A stretch of 64,000 nucleotides of DNA. Source: Mytilus californianus (Eukaryota; Mollusca; Bivalvia; Mytilida; Mytilidae). The DNA is taken from the NCBI RefSeq assembly GCF_021869535.1, contig NW_026262668.1:14058348-14122347 (forward strand). Direction: 5' to 3'. How positions within the stretch are numbered: the stretch's first letter is position 1; each line of letters starts with the position of its first letter. Below are positions 1 through 11,446 of this stretch, piece by piece. A program made the translations under genes and the position numbers. Below the pieces are notes generated by a model, which was given only the letters and a program-made list of their open reading frames with translations, searched no databases and was not told the DNA's origin.

Positions 1-7
1 CTGACGT

Positions 8-45
8 ATAGTTGTCTAATTGGCAATCATACCACATCTCCATAT
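8..45 (-). repeat. Fragment of the dispersed mussel repeat (GATGTGGTATGATTGCC family)
   Basis: The plus strand reads TTGGCAATCATACCACATCT, the reverse complement of the repeat core found at 4895, 7650, 11164, 51320 and elsewhere. It lies in the ACE-like intron just after the exon 7 donor. Confidence 0.7.
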
Positions 46-65
46 TTGATATACATAACATTTAC

Positions 66-304
66 TTTTTTCTTCCTCCAGATTGTTTGTATGATCTTTA
101 GGAATGAGTCCGACAGCTTTTAGATGTTTGTTTGTATTTACAGATAATGATATGGTATCACCAATGGCCTCGTGGAATGCTTGGTTGGCACCGTCTCTGA
201 ACACGACTGGTTGGTTCCTATATTCCATGAAGTACTGTATATGGCCCATCTCATGATGTATAGTTTCAAAGTATGTAGAATCGACCACAGTACACATTTT
301 GATC
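66..304 (-). CDS. ACE-like gene, coding exon 7 (zinc site)
   Basis: Acceptor GGTAG precedes 304; the donor at 65-64 reads AAAAAA|GTAAAT. It encodes IKMCTVVDSTYFETIHHEMG followed by HIQYFMEYRNQPVVFRDGAN and FHEAIGDTISLSVNTNKHL, that is the HEXXH zinc-binding helix and the third-ligand helix of M2 peptidases. All catalytic residues here are intact. The next exon is outside the window. Confidence 0.94.
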
Positions 305-3300
305 CTACCAACATTGAAAAATAATGATTATGGTAATCAATAAAATCAAATTTTATTTTTCAAAATGTTTCACCTCTACTTCCTTACAAGAAAATTTTAC
401 CACATTCCGAACATTAAACGAGATTCGTTTTTGAGTTCTTTGATGCTAAAAAATATTGCATGCATTAACATGAATACCAATTACAGATAAAGTATGAATA
501 AGAATATTTGAGCTCATGATTGCTATATTCACAAACGAGCGATTGAAATGTGTTATTTTTATTCTATTCAGTGGCCTTTTAAGAACACCCCCATTCAATA
601 AAGATATTTAGCATTAAAGACAACAAGTCTTGTCGACGACACTTTCTTTTCGACATCATTTCCCAAACTTTAATATATAACTACCTGAAGTCATCATTTT
701 GTTCGTCTGATTCGTCAGTAAAAAAATCGGTTGCTGAAGCATGGCACTGAATTTTTTTATTTTTAGGTCGAACCAAAATTGACTTTTTCCAAAAGGTTTT
801 TGTCATTGGATCCAAACCAAGAGACATGTAAAATTTTTCCGCCATGGTGAATAGTTTATGTACATCATAGTTTTGTTTCGACATTTCTTTCGTGACGTCA
901 GTTTCTGATACATCCGGGAAAGGTTTGATAATTTCATAGACGCCTTGCCACTCTTGTGCCCACATATTTCCTGTATAAAAATTGCAATTCATTAGTACTC
1001 TTTTATACCCGGTTTGATTTATACATCTTTAGGAACTTAAACTATCAGCTGTTCATCAGTTAGTGTAGTTGGAATCATCATTTTAGACATATGAAACTGT
1101 CTTCATGAAAAATAGTAAAAATGTAGCCATGACAGGATTTCAAAAGAATATAAAAAGTTCACATCATGATTGACATGAGTATAAAGTTAATTATAAGTTC
1201 ACGTGACCGCAGCTTCATGGTTAACTACCTTAACCAAAAATGCTATCACATTTCTATGTTCAGTGAACCGTGAAATCGGGCTCAAAATCTTGGCGCACAA
1301 ATGAAAAAAGTTTACATAATAGTGAACATGAGTATCAAGTTTCATTTTGATGTGACTACACCTTCATGGTAGTTTTAGACCTAGACCAAATACTTTGACC
1401 AGATAATGATCGAACAAACTGAATTTCGAACGTTGAGACGCACAGTAAACGTAAAGCCCCACTCTTATTGTAGGCGGACGTATAAAGCTAATCTGGTATC
1501 AAGAGAGTACAAGGGGAAAAGGGCACTGAAAATGCTTTCGGTGATATTTTGTTTCTAATGTAAATGAAAAACTATTCTCATTATTAACATAAATACATGA
1601 CACTAAAATTATATTCATATGCTCATAAAAACTCTTTAAATATATATATATATATATCTGTGAAAGGAAAATAACGTGATGAATTTTACTTGCATGCATA
1701 GTAACAATATACATATCATCTTATTACCAAGTAGATGTGCTGGTATTGTTCCGTCAGTTGGAAACTTATAGCTTGGAAAGTGCTTTGAGTAGTAATCTTT
1801 TAGTCTCATTCTTACAAAGGCATGTAGCTTTTTGTACAGATGTGAAACTTCTTTCCATAATGTCTCGCACATTTGAAGTAATTCAGGTGTATCATCAAAC
1901 TGACCTTGTCTCCAAGCGTCACCATAATCAGAATATTCTAAAAAAAAAAATAAAAATAATATTTTTTCGACTTTCTTATTATTTGTTTATTATATTTTTT
2001 TTAAGCGAGTACATTTCTGTATAAGACTTATCTCGAAAGACGTATATTTTGAAAATAAATGTATTTTGGTAAAAAAAATATATACATTTCTCACAGAAAT
2101 CCAGAATATTTTCACTATTTTCCTCTATTTTAGAAGTTGTTTTATTGCTTTTTGATATTTCCTATTGCGGGAATGTTGATCCCTACCATTTTCTTCTGCT
2201 CCCAAGTTTAATAATTTGACCATTTCTGCATATAAAGACTTCATTTGTTTGCCCGTCTCGTTCCGCCATCCTTTCCATGCCCAATTTAATACATCTGGGT
2301 CTCTTTCCTCTTGCATTAGTTTTGTAAGTTCTGGTTCCATGTTATAAACCTTGCCGTCTTTTTGAAGGGTACCAGCAGCATAAATATTTTCAAGTTTAGA
2401 TCGAGTTTTCGTCAATTGCCTTAAAAAGTTGAATAGAGTTAGAAATTAGCAACTAAAAGTTAAATGTACCCTTTCTAATACCGGGATATTCTTTATGGTT
2501 TAATCAAAGCAGTGGTGGCTTAGAGGGCGTACGCCCCCTCTTTTACGGATCGATAAAAATCTTTAAAAAAATTCGACTGGCTACGCTCGACGGCTTTTTT
2601 ATCATTATGTACTATTTCCTCCCCCTTTCCTTGGACCCTGATACGAAATACGAATGATCGATTGTTGGTTGCTTTATACGTAGCGATAAATATTACTTGC
2701 ATATTCAGAAGAACAAGTTAACAATTATCGGTTTGTAGGATGTAATATCTTTACGGATATTGAATGGGACATTGTATTTCCTAATGTCTGTATGGCAACA
2801 GACTCTCTTCAACAATATACATGTTTTTTTATAGAATATGTCCAGCGCTAAAGTAACCTGAATCTCGAAATTTTTTTTGAATAGTTCAAAAAAAAAAGAA
2901 GAAAAAAACGTTTGTTGAATTTTTATTTTATGAATAGGCTATAAAAAATACTGACTTCTCACTAACGTCTGTCGATAATTTGATAATTTAGAGTTGTTAG
3001 TTTTAAGATGGATTTGGTATTCTGGTGCTTCAAAGAACTACATATAGAAACTGTTCTTCTTTCGTAACTTATCAGAAGTATCATTGAAATGCTTACTTCA
3101 GCAACTATTATTTCAAGTCGGAATATGTATAAGGTGACAGAGGAAAATAAATATGAAGTCAGGTATCCAGTACAATATGAAATTAATATATTAGAGTGGA
3201 TTTCAGTTAAATTTCCTTTCAAATTTTGTAGAAAGTTAGTTTTGTTTTGGTTTATTTGTTAATTTTCTCGATTAAATTTCTTTTTTTTTACTCTCATCAT

Positions 3301-5912
3301 TTGACGATTTGATTGTTTTCTTGATATTATATATCTTCTCTTAACCACGTGACTGTGACATGTGTTTTTTCTTACAACAAACTTACTCTAAAACCTTTTT
3401 ATCAGTTGGATCAGAAAACTGTGACAGTAATCTGAGCCTCCGCCTGGTATCTTTTCTCAAATAGTGCAGTTTTTGTTTTTCTCTAGCCTTTAACGCTATT
3501 TCTCTCATTGATCTGGATGCCTTAATTGCCATGTGAACATGCTGTAAAATAATAAAAGTATTATACAGCTAAAGCTTCAGTTGTTGACTATGAAACTTTA
3601 AAACAAAAAGCTTTGCATTAGCTGTCAATTTGATGTTCACCGATTTCACTCAAATTCTCATATTTGATTTACAACATACTAGAACGTATATCCAAATTAC
3701 AAAAAGTTCAAAAGAACATTTACCAAAATATTATGAACTCGTTATAATGTATCATTATTGTGTGTGTATTTTGGACTCGACGCCATCTAGTTAACGATCG
3801 AGATGACCTACGAAGACTGCCGATATTCATATCATCCGATATAAACATAAATATAGTCATAAAAACACAGATAAGCACTTTCAATCGTATAATGACGATT
3901 TTTATAGGTCTGTTTAATTTCGTGTCATAGATTAAAATATTTTAACATTTTTTTTGTGGGTAGAATCGGTCATCGAAATGGTTCTTCCTGTTGGCTTCCT
4001 ATTTTCACTTTCAATGTTGACACTCCTTTTTATTTACAAATTTTATTACTGAACGTTCTTAGCATTTTGTTTTAAGGGCGTTTTCTAAAATAATTGAAAT
4101 TTACAAAATGTTTTCTCGACAAAAGATCAATTATTACAAAACTTTTTAAGTAATTTTGAGGTCTCGCAGATTAAATTAAATCTATCAAAACTCCATGATT
4201 AAGGATTGCTGCTTACAAGGAAGATATTAGTAAGGTTGAATGAATCTCCTCGAAAGTTTTAAGGACGTCATCATGATGTGGTTGACTGTTATGGAATATC
4301 TGTCTTGGACGACAACGAAAACATACAAGTTATGGCAAATATTATTCCCGTCCTCTTTTGCAATTCAACAAATATATGCTCGCACAACGTAACGTTGTTT
4401 ACCTCAGTTTCTGTTTTATTGGACATATTTGTTTCAAAGTCCCATTCAGCATTAGCATACTCATTGTTTAAGCGTCTCATTTCCTCGTCAATAGAACTGA
4501 ACCATCTTTGAACATGATTTTCATCTAAAAGTACAGTTATAATTATAAAATAGCTATTAACTATTATTCTGAGTCCCTTATAAGCATGACAATGGAATTA
4601 TAAGTTCAATTGGTTCATTTACATTAAAGGGAGAAACAATTGTTGTTAAAATTTTAACTTTTAATTTAATTTTGAAAAAAAAACAACATCTGTAAACATT
4701 TCTATATTCTATGCTAATATTTCATAATTTTAAGCAAACTTTTTTTTTCATTTTTCATATTTTTTATTATTGGCTTGAACTAGCTTTTTGTATCTGCGGT
4801 ACTCAGTTGTCTCTTTCGTGTTTTTGTTAGTTGTTTTTGTGTGTTTTGTATCAATCTGCTGAGTTAAGCCCTTTTCAACTGATTTTTATATAAAAAGGAG
4901 ATGTGGTATGATTGCCAATGATACAACTATCCACTACAGACCAAATGATGTTGAGGTTAGCAGCTATAGGTCGCTAATGAACGAAACCCATACCTCATAG
5001 CAAGCCATTAAAGGCCCCGACATAACAAAATGTAAAACAATTCAAAAGAGAAAAAACCAACGTCCTGATATTTTGTTCTTATGTTACACCACTTTCACAG
5101 GTTAAGGGAGGATTGGGCGCCCGAAAACATGTCTCATCCTGCCACATTCTGTATGTGCCTGTCCCAAGTCAGGAACCTGTAATTCACTGCTTGTCGTTTG
5201 TTGCTGTATCTCATATTTGCTTTTCGTTTGTTGTTTTGTACATGAATCAGTCCGTTAGTTCGCTTGTTTGAATTGTTTTACATTTTGTTATGTCGGGGTC
5301 TTTTAAAGCTTGCTATTCGGAATGGGTTTTGTTCATTGTTGCAGGCCGTGCGGTGATCTATAGTTGCTAAGATCTACACCATTTGGTCTTTGATAAATAG
5401 CTGTCCCATTTGCAATCATACCACATCTCTTGATCAAGTTCATATTAATGATATTATAACAATAAAAATCTTATTAATACGAAGATGTAACTAGATGGTA
5501 TAAACAATGATTTTCTTCATGACACAATTCCGTTGTAAATACGATTATAATTATCAAAGAAATTTCATAAACGTTATTATACACGTAATTTTTTGCCTTA
5601 TTCCAAAGATTGCACTTACCAAGTTGCATACATGTTGTGAGAACTAGTTATACACTTAAGATGCAGTTTACATCTAATTCCTACGAGTCGTTTTCAATTT
5701 CTTCTATCTTAGCAAGGTTTGCAATTAAACACTTTGACGGTACTTTGATTAATGAAGAGCATACATTTGCACAAACCTCTTTGAAATTCATGTTCTAATT
5801 CTATCAAGGCATTTTTTAGTCCGTCTAACTTAGCTTCGGCTTGTATAATTAACCCTCTGTTAAGTGATGCCACCAATGTAACGCTCCATAATAAACACAC
5901 GACTAATTTCAT
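66..5912 (-). CDS. Angiotensin-converting-enzyme-like peptidyl-dipeptidase (M2 family), 5' seven exons, partial
   Basis: Seven exons join to 460 codons: 5912-5777, 4524-4403, 3541-3387, 2419-2187, 1937-1728, 970-685 and 304-66. Every junction has AG/GT and every phase agrees. M2 enzymes are zinc carboxydipeptidases that remove C-terminal dipeptides outside the cell. The product starts with a signal peptide (MKLVVCLLWSVTLVAS). It carries AHLLGNMWAQEW near residue 285, CHASA (substrate-binding His/Ala in ACE) near 362, HHEMGH with zinc ligands His398 and His402 and catalytic Glu399, and HEAIGD with the third ligand Glu426. The 24-residue spacing from second to third ligand equals that of human ACE. 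Animal single-domain ACEs are about 600-650 residues, so roughly 150-190 residues lie left of position 1. The chloride- and tyrosine-bearing C-terminal part therefore cannot be inspected. No stop or frameshift is seen, so the gene looks functional. Whether it is ACE or a catalytically active ACE paralogue cannot be decided from this part. Confidence 0.93.
685..970 (-). CDS. ACE-like gene, coding exon 6
   Basis: Acceptor TTATACAG precedes 970 and donor CAG|GTAGTT follows 685. It encodes NMWAQEWQGVYEIIKPFPDV, TDVTKEMSKQNYDVHKLF, LGLDPMTKTFWKKSIL and QCHASATDFF. The CHASA motif supplies the substrate-contact His and Ala of ACE. The last Arg codon is completed by the first base of exon 7. Confidence 0.93.
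1140..1470. repeat. Probable dispersed repeat in an ACE-like intron
   Basis: It contains two imperfect repeats of a motif with CATGAGTATMAAGTT and a following CTTCATGGT segment (about 1170-1230 and 1325-1370). This suggests an internally duplicated interspersed element. No coding potential is seen. Confidence 0.35.
1728..1937 (-). CDS. ACE-like gene, coding exon 5
   Basis: A poly-pyrimidine tract and TAG precede 1937; the donor is TTG|GTAATA. It encodes YSDYGDAWRQGQFDD, ETLWKEVSHLYKKLHAFVR and DGTIPAHLLG, matching ACE. The split Gly codon joins it to NMWAQEW of exon 6. Confidence 0.92.
2187..2419 (-). CDS. ACE-like gene, coding exon 4
   Basis: Acceptor TTTTTAAG precedes 2419 and donor ATG|GTAGGG follows 2187. 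It encodes LTKTRSKLENIYAAG, EPELTKLMQEERD, LNWAWKGWRNETG and KSLYAEMVKLLNLGAEEN, collinear with the ACE core (…MSTIYSTGK…DLDPDLTNILATSR…FAWEGWHNAAG…). Reading on past the donor gives an open but non-homologous tail, so the splice is real. Confidence 0.9.
2505..2640. repeat. Dispersed repeat with GGGCGTACGCCC palindrome
   Basis: AGAGGGCGTACGCCCCCTCT is a near-perfect palindrome at about 2522-2541. It is followed at 2579-2593 by the reverse complement of the CGAGCGTAGC motif also seen at 54243 and 56840. Similar 'sequence to be genotyped'-like fragments lie at 25475, 35665 and 54190, so it looks like a mobile-element remnant in the ACE-like intron. Confidence 0.45.
3387..3541 (-). CDS. ACE-like gene, coding exon 3
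   Basis: It is bounded by TTTTACAG before 3541 and the strong donor GTAAGT after 3387. It encodes a helical, Lys/Arg-rich stretch ending FSDPTDKKVLE, which fits the ACE region between the N-terminal helix and the first conserved core helices. The last Glu codon is completed by the first base of exon 4. Confidence 0.82.
4403..4524 (-). CDS. ACE-like gene, coding exon 2
   Basis: Acceptor TTTTAG precedes 4524 and donor GAG|GTAAAC follows 4403. It encodes ENHVQRWFSSIDEE and NNEYANAEWDFETNMS, matching the conserved N-terminal ACE segment (…NEYAEANWNYNTN…). It joins exon 1 through a split Asp codon. Confidence 0.88.
4895..5430. repeat. Fold-back pair of the dispersed mussel repeat
   Basis: The left arm 4895-5062 starts AAGGAGATGTGGTATGATTG. 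The right arm 5268-5430 is its reverse complement and ends CAATCATACCACATCTC. Both arms carry the landmarks in mirror order: the GTCGGGGTC / GGCCCCGAC box, the start of the 'ACCAAATGAT' box and the terminal core. The central part (about 5095-5215) holds the TGCCTGTCCCAAGTCAGGA segment also present in single copies at 6120, 6760, 11690 and 58020. The element sits in the long first intron of the ACE-like gene. Confidence 0.8.
5777..5912 (-). CDS. ACE-like gene, coding exon 1 (signal peptide)
   Basis: The ATG at 5912-5910 opens a typical secretory signal (MKLVVCLLWSVTLVAS) followed by an amphipathic helix (EAKLDGLKNALIELEHEFQR), as at the mature N-terminus of M2 enzymes. The donor is G|GTTTGT at 5776. 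The exon ends in phase 1. Confidence 0.85.
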
Positions 5913-6089
5913 CCGTCACAATCTACAAAATATTTCACAAGTTTGTCACATTCAACTTAATCGCTATAACTACCATATTATGTCATGGTTCCAAAATTGT
6001 TTAGGTTTGTATGATTTCGTTAGAAATAAAAAAGGCATGTTGTGATGTTACACTATTGTTTCAGAAAAAGGGTGAAGGTTTGGTACCAT

Positions 6090-6402
6090 TAAAACGTTTA
6101 AACCTGCTGCATTTGTTTGCACCTGTCCTAAGTCAGGAATCTGATGTTCAGTAGTTGTCGTTTGTTGATGTGGTTCATAAGTGTTTCTCGTTTTTTATGT
6201 AGATTAGACCGTTGGTTTTCCCGTTTGAATGGTTTTACACTAGTAATTTTTTGGGGCCCTTTATAGCTTACTGTTCGGTGTGAGCCAAGGCTCCGTGTTG
6301 AAGACCGTACTGTGACCTATAATGGTTTACTTTTATAAATTTTGACTTGGATGGAGAGTTGTCTCATTGGCACTCATACCACATCTTCTTATATCTATGT
6401 AC
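6090..6402 (-). repeat. Dispersed mussel repeat, one arm plus central segment
   Basis: It contains CACCTGTCCTAAGTCAGGAA, then the arm that ends GGCACTCATACCACATCTTC. The part 6238-6402 is nearly identical to 37192-37351, including the diagnostic GAGCCAAGGCTCCGTGTTGA. It lies directly upstream of the ACE-like start codon. Confidence 0.8.
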
Positions 6403-6699
6403 TTTATTTAAAAACCAGTTGTTAGCATGACACGGGTTATGTTCTTCTCATATATGTTATGATGGTATGATACTAAACCCCTAACGGGAAGGATTGTGCC
6501 TGATATTCATATGATGAAGACATAATCTTTCAATCAGTCTGGAGCTGGCATGTCAGTTAACTGCTAGTAGTCTGTTGTTATTTATGTATTATTGTCATTT
6601 TGTTTATTTTCTTTGGTTACATCTTCTGACATCAGACTCGGACTTCTCTTGAACTGAATTTTAATGTGCGTATTGTTATGCGTTTACTTTTCTACATTG

Positions 6700-7045
6700 G
6701 CTAGAGGTATAGGGGAGGGTTGAGATCTCACAAACATGTTTAACCCCGCCGCATTTTTGCGCCTGTCCCAAGTCAGGAGCCTCTAGCCTTTGTTAGTCTT
6801 GTATTATTTTTAATTTTAGTTTCTTGTGTACAATTTGGAGTTTAGTATGGCGTTCATTATCACTGAACTAGTATATATATTTGTTTAGGGGCCAGCTGAA
6901 GGACGCCTCCGGGTGCGGGAATTTCTCGCTGCATTGAAGACCTGTTGGTGACCTTCTGCTGTTGTCTGTTCTGTGGTCGGGTTGTTGTCTCTTTGACACA
7001 TTCCCCATTTCCATTCTCAATTTTATAATGAAAGGTAAGTATGTA
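6700..7045 (-). repeat. Dispersed mussel repeat, second family (CCATTTCCATTCTCAATTTT end)
   Basis: It includes CCTGTCCCAAGTCAGGAGCC near 6763, then GGGGCCAGCTGAAGGACGCC and the terminal CACATTCCCCATTTCCATTC. The same end in opposite orientation occurs at 19645-19795 and as a short piece at 58575-58600. Confidence 0.75.
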
Positions 7046-7380
7046 CATTTTAGTCATCTTATCATGTACATTGTATCGGTATTCTATGGACCCAATCGAA
7101 GAATTTCATAAATGTAAACACAGCACCTTGAGCCAAGCGTATACAGAAAAGGTACCGTGATAACACCTATCATGTGAAATAATTCAGCAGAGAATATTCA
7201 AAAAAGCAAATTATCCTTTTTTCAGTTAAATCATACACTGATATATTTAAAAAATGCGGCAGTATATACGTTTTTACAAAAAAATGATTTTACAATTTTC
7301 TACAAGAATATAGTATATTTTATATATAAAATGAGTATGAAAGCTCTGTTTTGGCAAATCTTCACGTTTTTTCACAATAA

Positions 7381-7633
7381 TGATCGATCCAGAGAACATG
7401 AAGAATGTTTCTTAAACAGTGGACAATGATCTAAAATACATATTCACTGATGTAGAAATATAAAATGTAAAAAAACATTAAAATCAAAATCTTTAATCAA
7501 ATCCATAATGGACAGGGAACAACTTCTGTGAAGTTATAAGGATCTGAAGCAACGTCTTTGTTAATCAGTAAATGTGTATTTTAGATCATTGTCCACTGTT
7601 TAAGAAACATTCTTCATGTTCTCTGGATCGATC
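7381..7633. repeat. Compact fold-back element, ~70-bp arms, ~110-bp loop
   Basis: The left arm 7381-7451 (TGATCGATCCAGAGAACATG… TTCACTGA) and the right arm 7563-7633 (TCAGTAAATG… GGATCGATC) are reverse complements with only a few mismatches. The loop has no coding potential. No clear target duplication is visible. Confidence 0.8.
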
Positions 7634-7649
7634 TGATGAGTTATAAAAA

Positions 7650-7795
7650 CAAGGAGATGTGGTATGATTGTCAATGAGACCACTATCCACCCAAGTTCAA
7701 AAGAAGTGGATGCAAGCAATTATAGGCAACCGCACGGCCTACAACAATGAGAAAACCAATACCGTATAGTCGGCTATATAAAACGGCTATGAGAC
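7650..7795 (+). repeat. Dispersed mussel repeat
   Basis: It starts AAGGAGATGTGGTATGATTG, continues through GCAACCGCACGGCCTACAAC, and ends after the 'CCGTATAGTCGGCTATA' segment. It directly follows the compact fold-back. Confidence 0.75.
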
Positions 7796-8122
7796 GTCGC
7801 AAGATACTGGTGTCACTTACCGTAACACGCTTACGCCGTTTTTTTTTATCATTAACGTCAAAAATGGATTCTCTGCAGAAGATTTATTTAACGTTTCTTT
7901 CACTAAATAAAGTAATTGTATATTTTGAAATTTAAGGTTTTATTTACACACTTCCGTTATGATCTATATATAATCATCGAGACCTTGTAAAATATCTAAA
8001 CGTAATGATTCTAGTATCAAAATGTCATTATTTGTGTGAATTTCGGAACAGATAAAAGCAACCGATGCAGCAGGTATATAATGGCTGTTTTACCTATTAC
8101 GATTTTGTAATCGTCAGTAAAC

Positions 8123-8260
8123 ATGGAAACTAAAGAACCGACGGATACTAGGGATTTCAACGGTAGAGCTGCTTCTTCTTATTATTCATCTTTCGGATCT
8201 GCATCATTGCTGCCTTTTCATGGAATGAATACGAATTCTACCAATTTTGGATTGATTTAA
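8123..8260 (+). CDS. Short ORF of 45 codons, unrecognised, doubtful
   Basis: The ATG at 8123 opens METKEPTDTRDFNG, then a Ser/Tyr/Phe-rich segment (SSYYSSFGSASLLPF), with a stop at 8258-8260. The composition is less AT-driven than in neighbouring random ORFs, and a TATATAATGG-like box lies about 45 bp upstream. No domain, splice context or homologue is recognised. It could be a chance ORF or the relic of a first exon. Confidence 0.2.
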   Translation: METKEPTDTRDFNGRAASSYYSSFGSASLLPFHGMNTNSTNFGLI

Positions 8261-8599
8261 GCATACACCGCGGTAGTTCCGGTTCACACAAATATTACAC
8301 GTAAAACATGTTTTAAATTTCCTGAAATTAGGAAGTTTTTTATAAGTGATTTATTTGTATTAACACCAGTGCGCTATATATTATGACGTTGCGCACGGTA
8401 TTGGTACCACTGAGCGTTACACGACGTCCCAATAAAACAAGGATGCTGACGTTGTTTCAAAGAACGTTTCAAGCATACAAGCTTTTTACTTATGTGAAAA
8501 TGCCACTTAATGTAACCATAGAATTTACATTCTTTTAAGAAGTCTTTATTTTGCAGAGATTTTCGTAGTCGCTTCGATTCATTATGTATTTTCATTTTT

Positions 8600-10195
8600 C
8601 CATGTTGGGGTTGGCATTAATAAATGCAAACATTGATATCCAAATTTCCATAGAATTAAAAAAATATTTTAAACACTCATGAAAAATTGCCCCTAACAGC
8701 AATGTTTAGCACTGAATAACAATTTGACGTTTTGAATCATTTGTATGTGAGAAGATTTAACATCTTTTTTGTATATTATTTAGCGTCTTTCATTTTCAAA
8801 ATCCAGAATGTTTTGAAACTTCAAAACTGATTTTGATACAATAAGCGAAACAAATGCAGGGAAAAACTGACACTACCGTTTTTCTCTTATGAAGAGTGTG
8901 CTTCCAAAATATTTTGTGCATATATATCTGTATTATCAGTTTCTTCTTTTTCTAAAAATTAAGTAAATGTTCTTTGTGCCGCAAAACTTCTTCAATCTTG
9001 GCTAGTAAAATTGTTAATACTTTGTTTCTTGTTTCTGTTCCTTCCCTTCTATTATTAGTTTCTTTTTGTCACGTTGTTGATGTTGGTATTTTCTCTCCCA
9101 CAATTTGTCTTTTTAAAATTTAGCTAATATTCAAATGCTTCTTAATTTGATTATTTGAAAGATGTTGATAGACGATAGCCTGATATTTTTCTTTTCATAA
9201 TCTCATTTTATCTCCACTTTATTCATAAGAGGTCCGTTGTATTCATTTTTTTCTAAAAATAAAAGTCGCTTATACTAGTGTTATAATTCATATTTCATAT
9301 ACTAGTATTATCGGTTTAACTCGATGAATCATCATCATATGCGTATTAGTTCACGATTTTGACATCAATAACAATTTTGTGGAAAATGTTTAAAATTGGC
9401 AATATTTTTTGATAAATCCCTTAGGAAAAACTTTATGGAATATGCATCACGTATGAAATAGAAATACGTGTACTTGTGCTGCCATTGTTGATTTTCAATA
9501 TTTGAAGGTAGAACGGGGTTTAGATTATTATTTTGCTATTGCAGAAAACTACAAATAATCGATTTAAAATTTTTACCATTATTGTTAGCAAGATTGAATG
9601 ATGAATAAATGAAATTAATTTGTGAAATTTTCATTAAAAAAGAATAAATAATGAGCTTATCTTATGGTTACATCTTTTTCATTTAAAAAAAAGGTTTCAT
9701 TGATTGAAATTTTTAAATCATGGTTGTTTTATCAAGTAAATAATCCAGAATGTTTATAATTTATTTTATAAAGGAATTTACAAAACATTTACCTATTTTG
9801 TGATGAAGTAAGAAAACGAATATGGGGATTCCGTTTTGTTTTTTTTTTGCTTTCGGAGAGCACATTTTAAGAGCTGTCTTCTCATATATATATATTATTT
9901 AAAACTCTATCTTTTAGTTATCTTTATATTCGCATAAATTTACATTTCCCGTGTATAATCCTTACAAAATCTGAACATTTTTCACAAACTTTTAAAAGCT
10001 CTAAAAAAAGGTCGGCGATCCATACTTTTTACTATGTTTTTGAAATTATAGCATTTTGGCAAAGTATGAAAAACTCTACCCCTTTTTATATAGACCCAAA
10101 TAAAGCTACATCAACTGATATTTGACCAACAGCAGAGTGAAACCGATTTTAAAAAATATACTCAATTTGTTGTGACAAGATATATATTATTTAAG
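8600..10195. other. AT-rich non-coding stretch
   Basis: Only short chance ORFs and poly-A/T runs are seen. I recognise no gene, array or element here. The stretch separates the ACE-like gene from the 6-kb TIR element. Confidence 0.5.
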
Positions 10196-10201
10196 TAGCT
10201 G

Positions 10202-10650
10202 TGTGGCACCGTTAAAGTCCACAATTCATCTTAAGTCCACAACACCGCTAAAGTCCACAACAAATTTCCGCTAAAGTCCATAACGCCGCTAAAGTCCACA
10301 AACTTTCCGCTAAAGTCCACAAAATGACCTCACCTAAAGTCCATAAGAAAACGCCGTTAAAGTCCACAATTACAAGTTCCGCTTAAGTCCACAAAAAAGC
10401 ACCGTTAAAGTTCACACATTTTTTTTTTTATTATAAAAAAATCAATTCGCTTTTTTATACTCCCGATAGTATAGATCTAATAAAAAGCATGGACTTTTGT
10501 TCTTGGAAAGTATTTCTTATCAGCTTGAATTATATTTTTAATAAATGAAGAGATTATAGTATCTGATTTTGATTCCAATAAATTTGATCTTTGTATTGAG
10601 ATTTTCTATCAATCAAACAGACAACATTTCTGAAAAGTTATCTAGCTATG
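10202..10650 (+). repeat. Left TIR of the 6.06-kb element
   Basis: About eleven imperfect copies of CCGCTAAAGTCCACAA or CCGTTAAAGTCCAC occupy 10208-10415. They are followed by an AT-rich part that still pairs with the right TIR (AATTTGATCTTTGTATT, TTTCTAAAAAGTT-like blocks) to about 10650. Confidence 0.85.
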
Positions 10651-11163
10651 GTGCTTTTTTTGTATTTTTTAGTAAACATTTGTACATCCACAAGAAACTC
10701 CAACATAGCGTTTTCTTTAATAATATGTATATGTTGGAGACACTACCAATCTTGAAACCTGTATTTGACATTGAAATTTCCTTTGCAAATATATATAAAA
10801 CATAAGAAAGAAATCCATTCAGTGTGTAGGCTCCGCAGCAGCCAAAACGGTCCGTTAATCTCAAAAATAGACTTTAAACCATAATGTTCTTGTTTTAATT
10901 CAAAATAATGATAAAGAATTCCACACAAGCATTTTGTGGTGCTAAGCAGATTTCCATCACTCATTTGTTTGCATGTTTGTTTGGTTTTCAAAAAGGAAAA
11001 AATGTATTTGTTTCAGAATGCGTTGAAGATGAATTGAATAAACTATACTCGGATGCGGTTCTGTATTGTGTCTTACCCATGATGAGTACAAGTATATTGA
11101 TCGAAAACAAATACATAGTTTACATTACACAGTACGGAATAAGTAAACAGTCAATATAAAAAT

Positions 11164-11235
11164 AAGGAGATGTGGTATGATTGCCAATGGGACAACTCTC
11201 CACCAAAGTTCAAATAAAGTGAGTGTAAGGAATAA
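11164..11235 (+). repeat. Dispersed mussel repeat, truncated
   Basis: AAGGAGATGTGGTATGATTG followed by CCAATGGGACAACTCTCCAC and a short tail. It is nested inside the 6.06-kb element. Confidence 0.75.
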
Positions 11236-11289
11236 GACAACAATTATTATTATATGTTGTTTTAAATAAGAGAGTGCGGAACAATAAAG

Positions 11290-11428
11290 AAGTAGTTAAT
11301 AAGGATTGGAGTCGAACGCCCTTGCTTCGAGCGGGGTTCATCGAATTTACAACATTGGTGTTGACATCCTAGTGATTATTTTAGATACACTTCCTAGATC
11401 GCTCACAAACCGCGCCTAGGAAATTATA
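11290..11428 (-). repeat. Possible tRNA-related SINE fragment
   Basis: On the minus strand CAAGGGCGTTCGACTCCAAT resembles a pol III B box (GTTCGANTCC). It is preceded by CGCGGTTTGTGAGCGATCTA and an AT-rich body. The A box is not convincing, so this is a resemblance only. Confidence 0.35.
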
Positions 11429-11446
11429 TAACTGATAGAAAAAAAT

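Noticed and set aside
11290-11428. tRNA gene on the minus strand
   Set aside because: Only a B-box-like string is present; no cloverleaf or A box could be formed. It is kept as a SINE-like fragment at low confidence.
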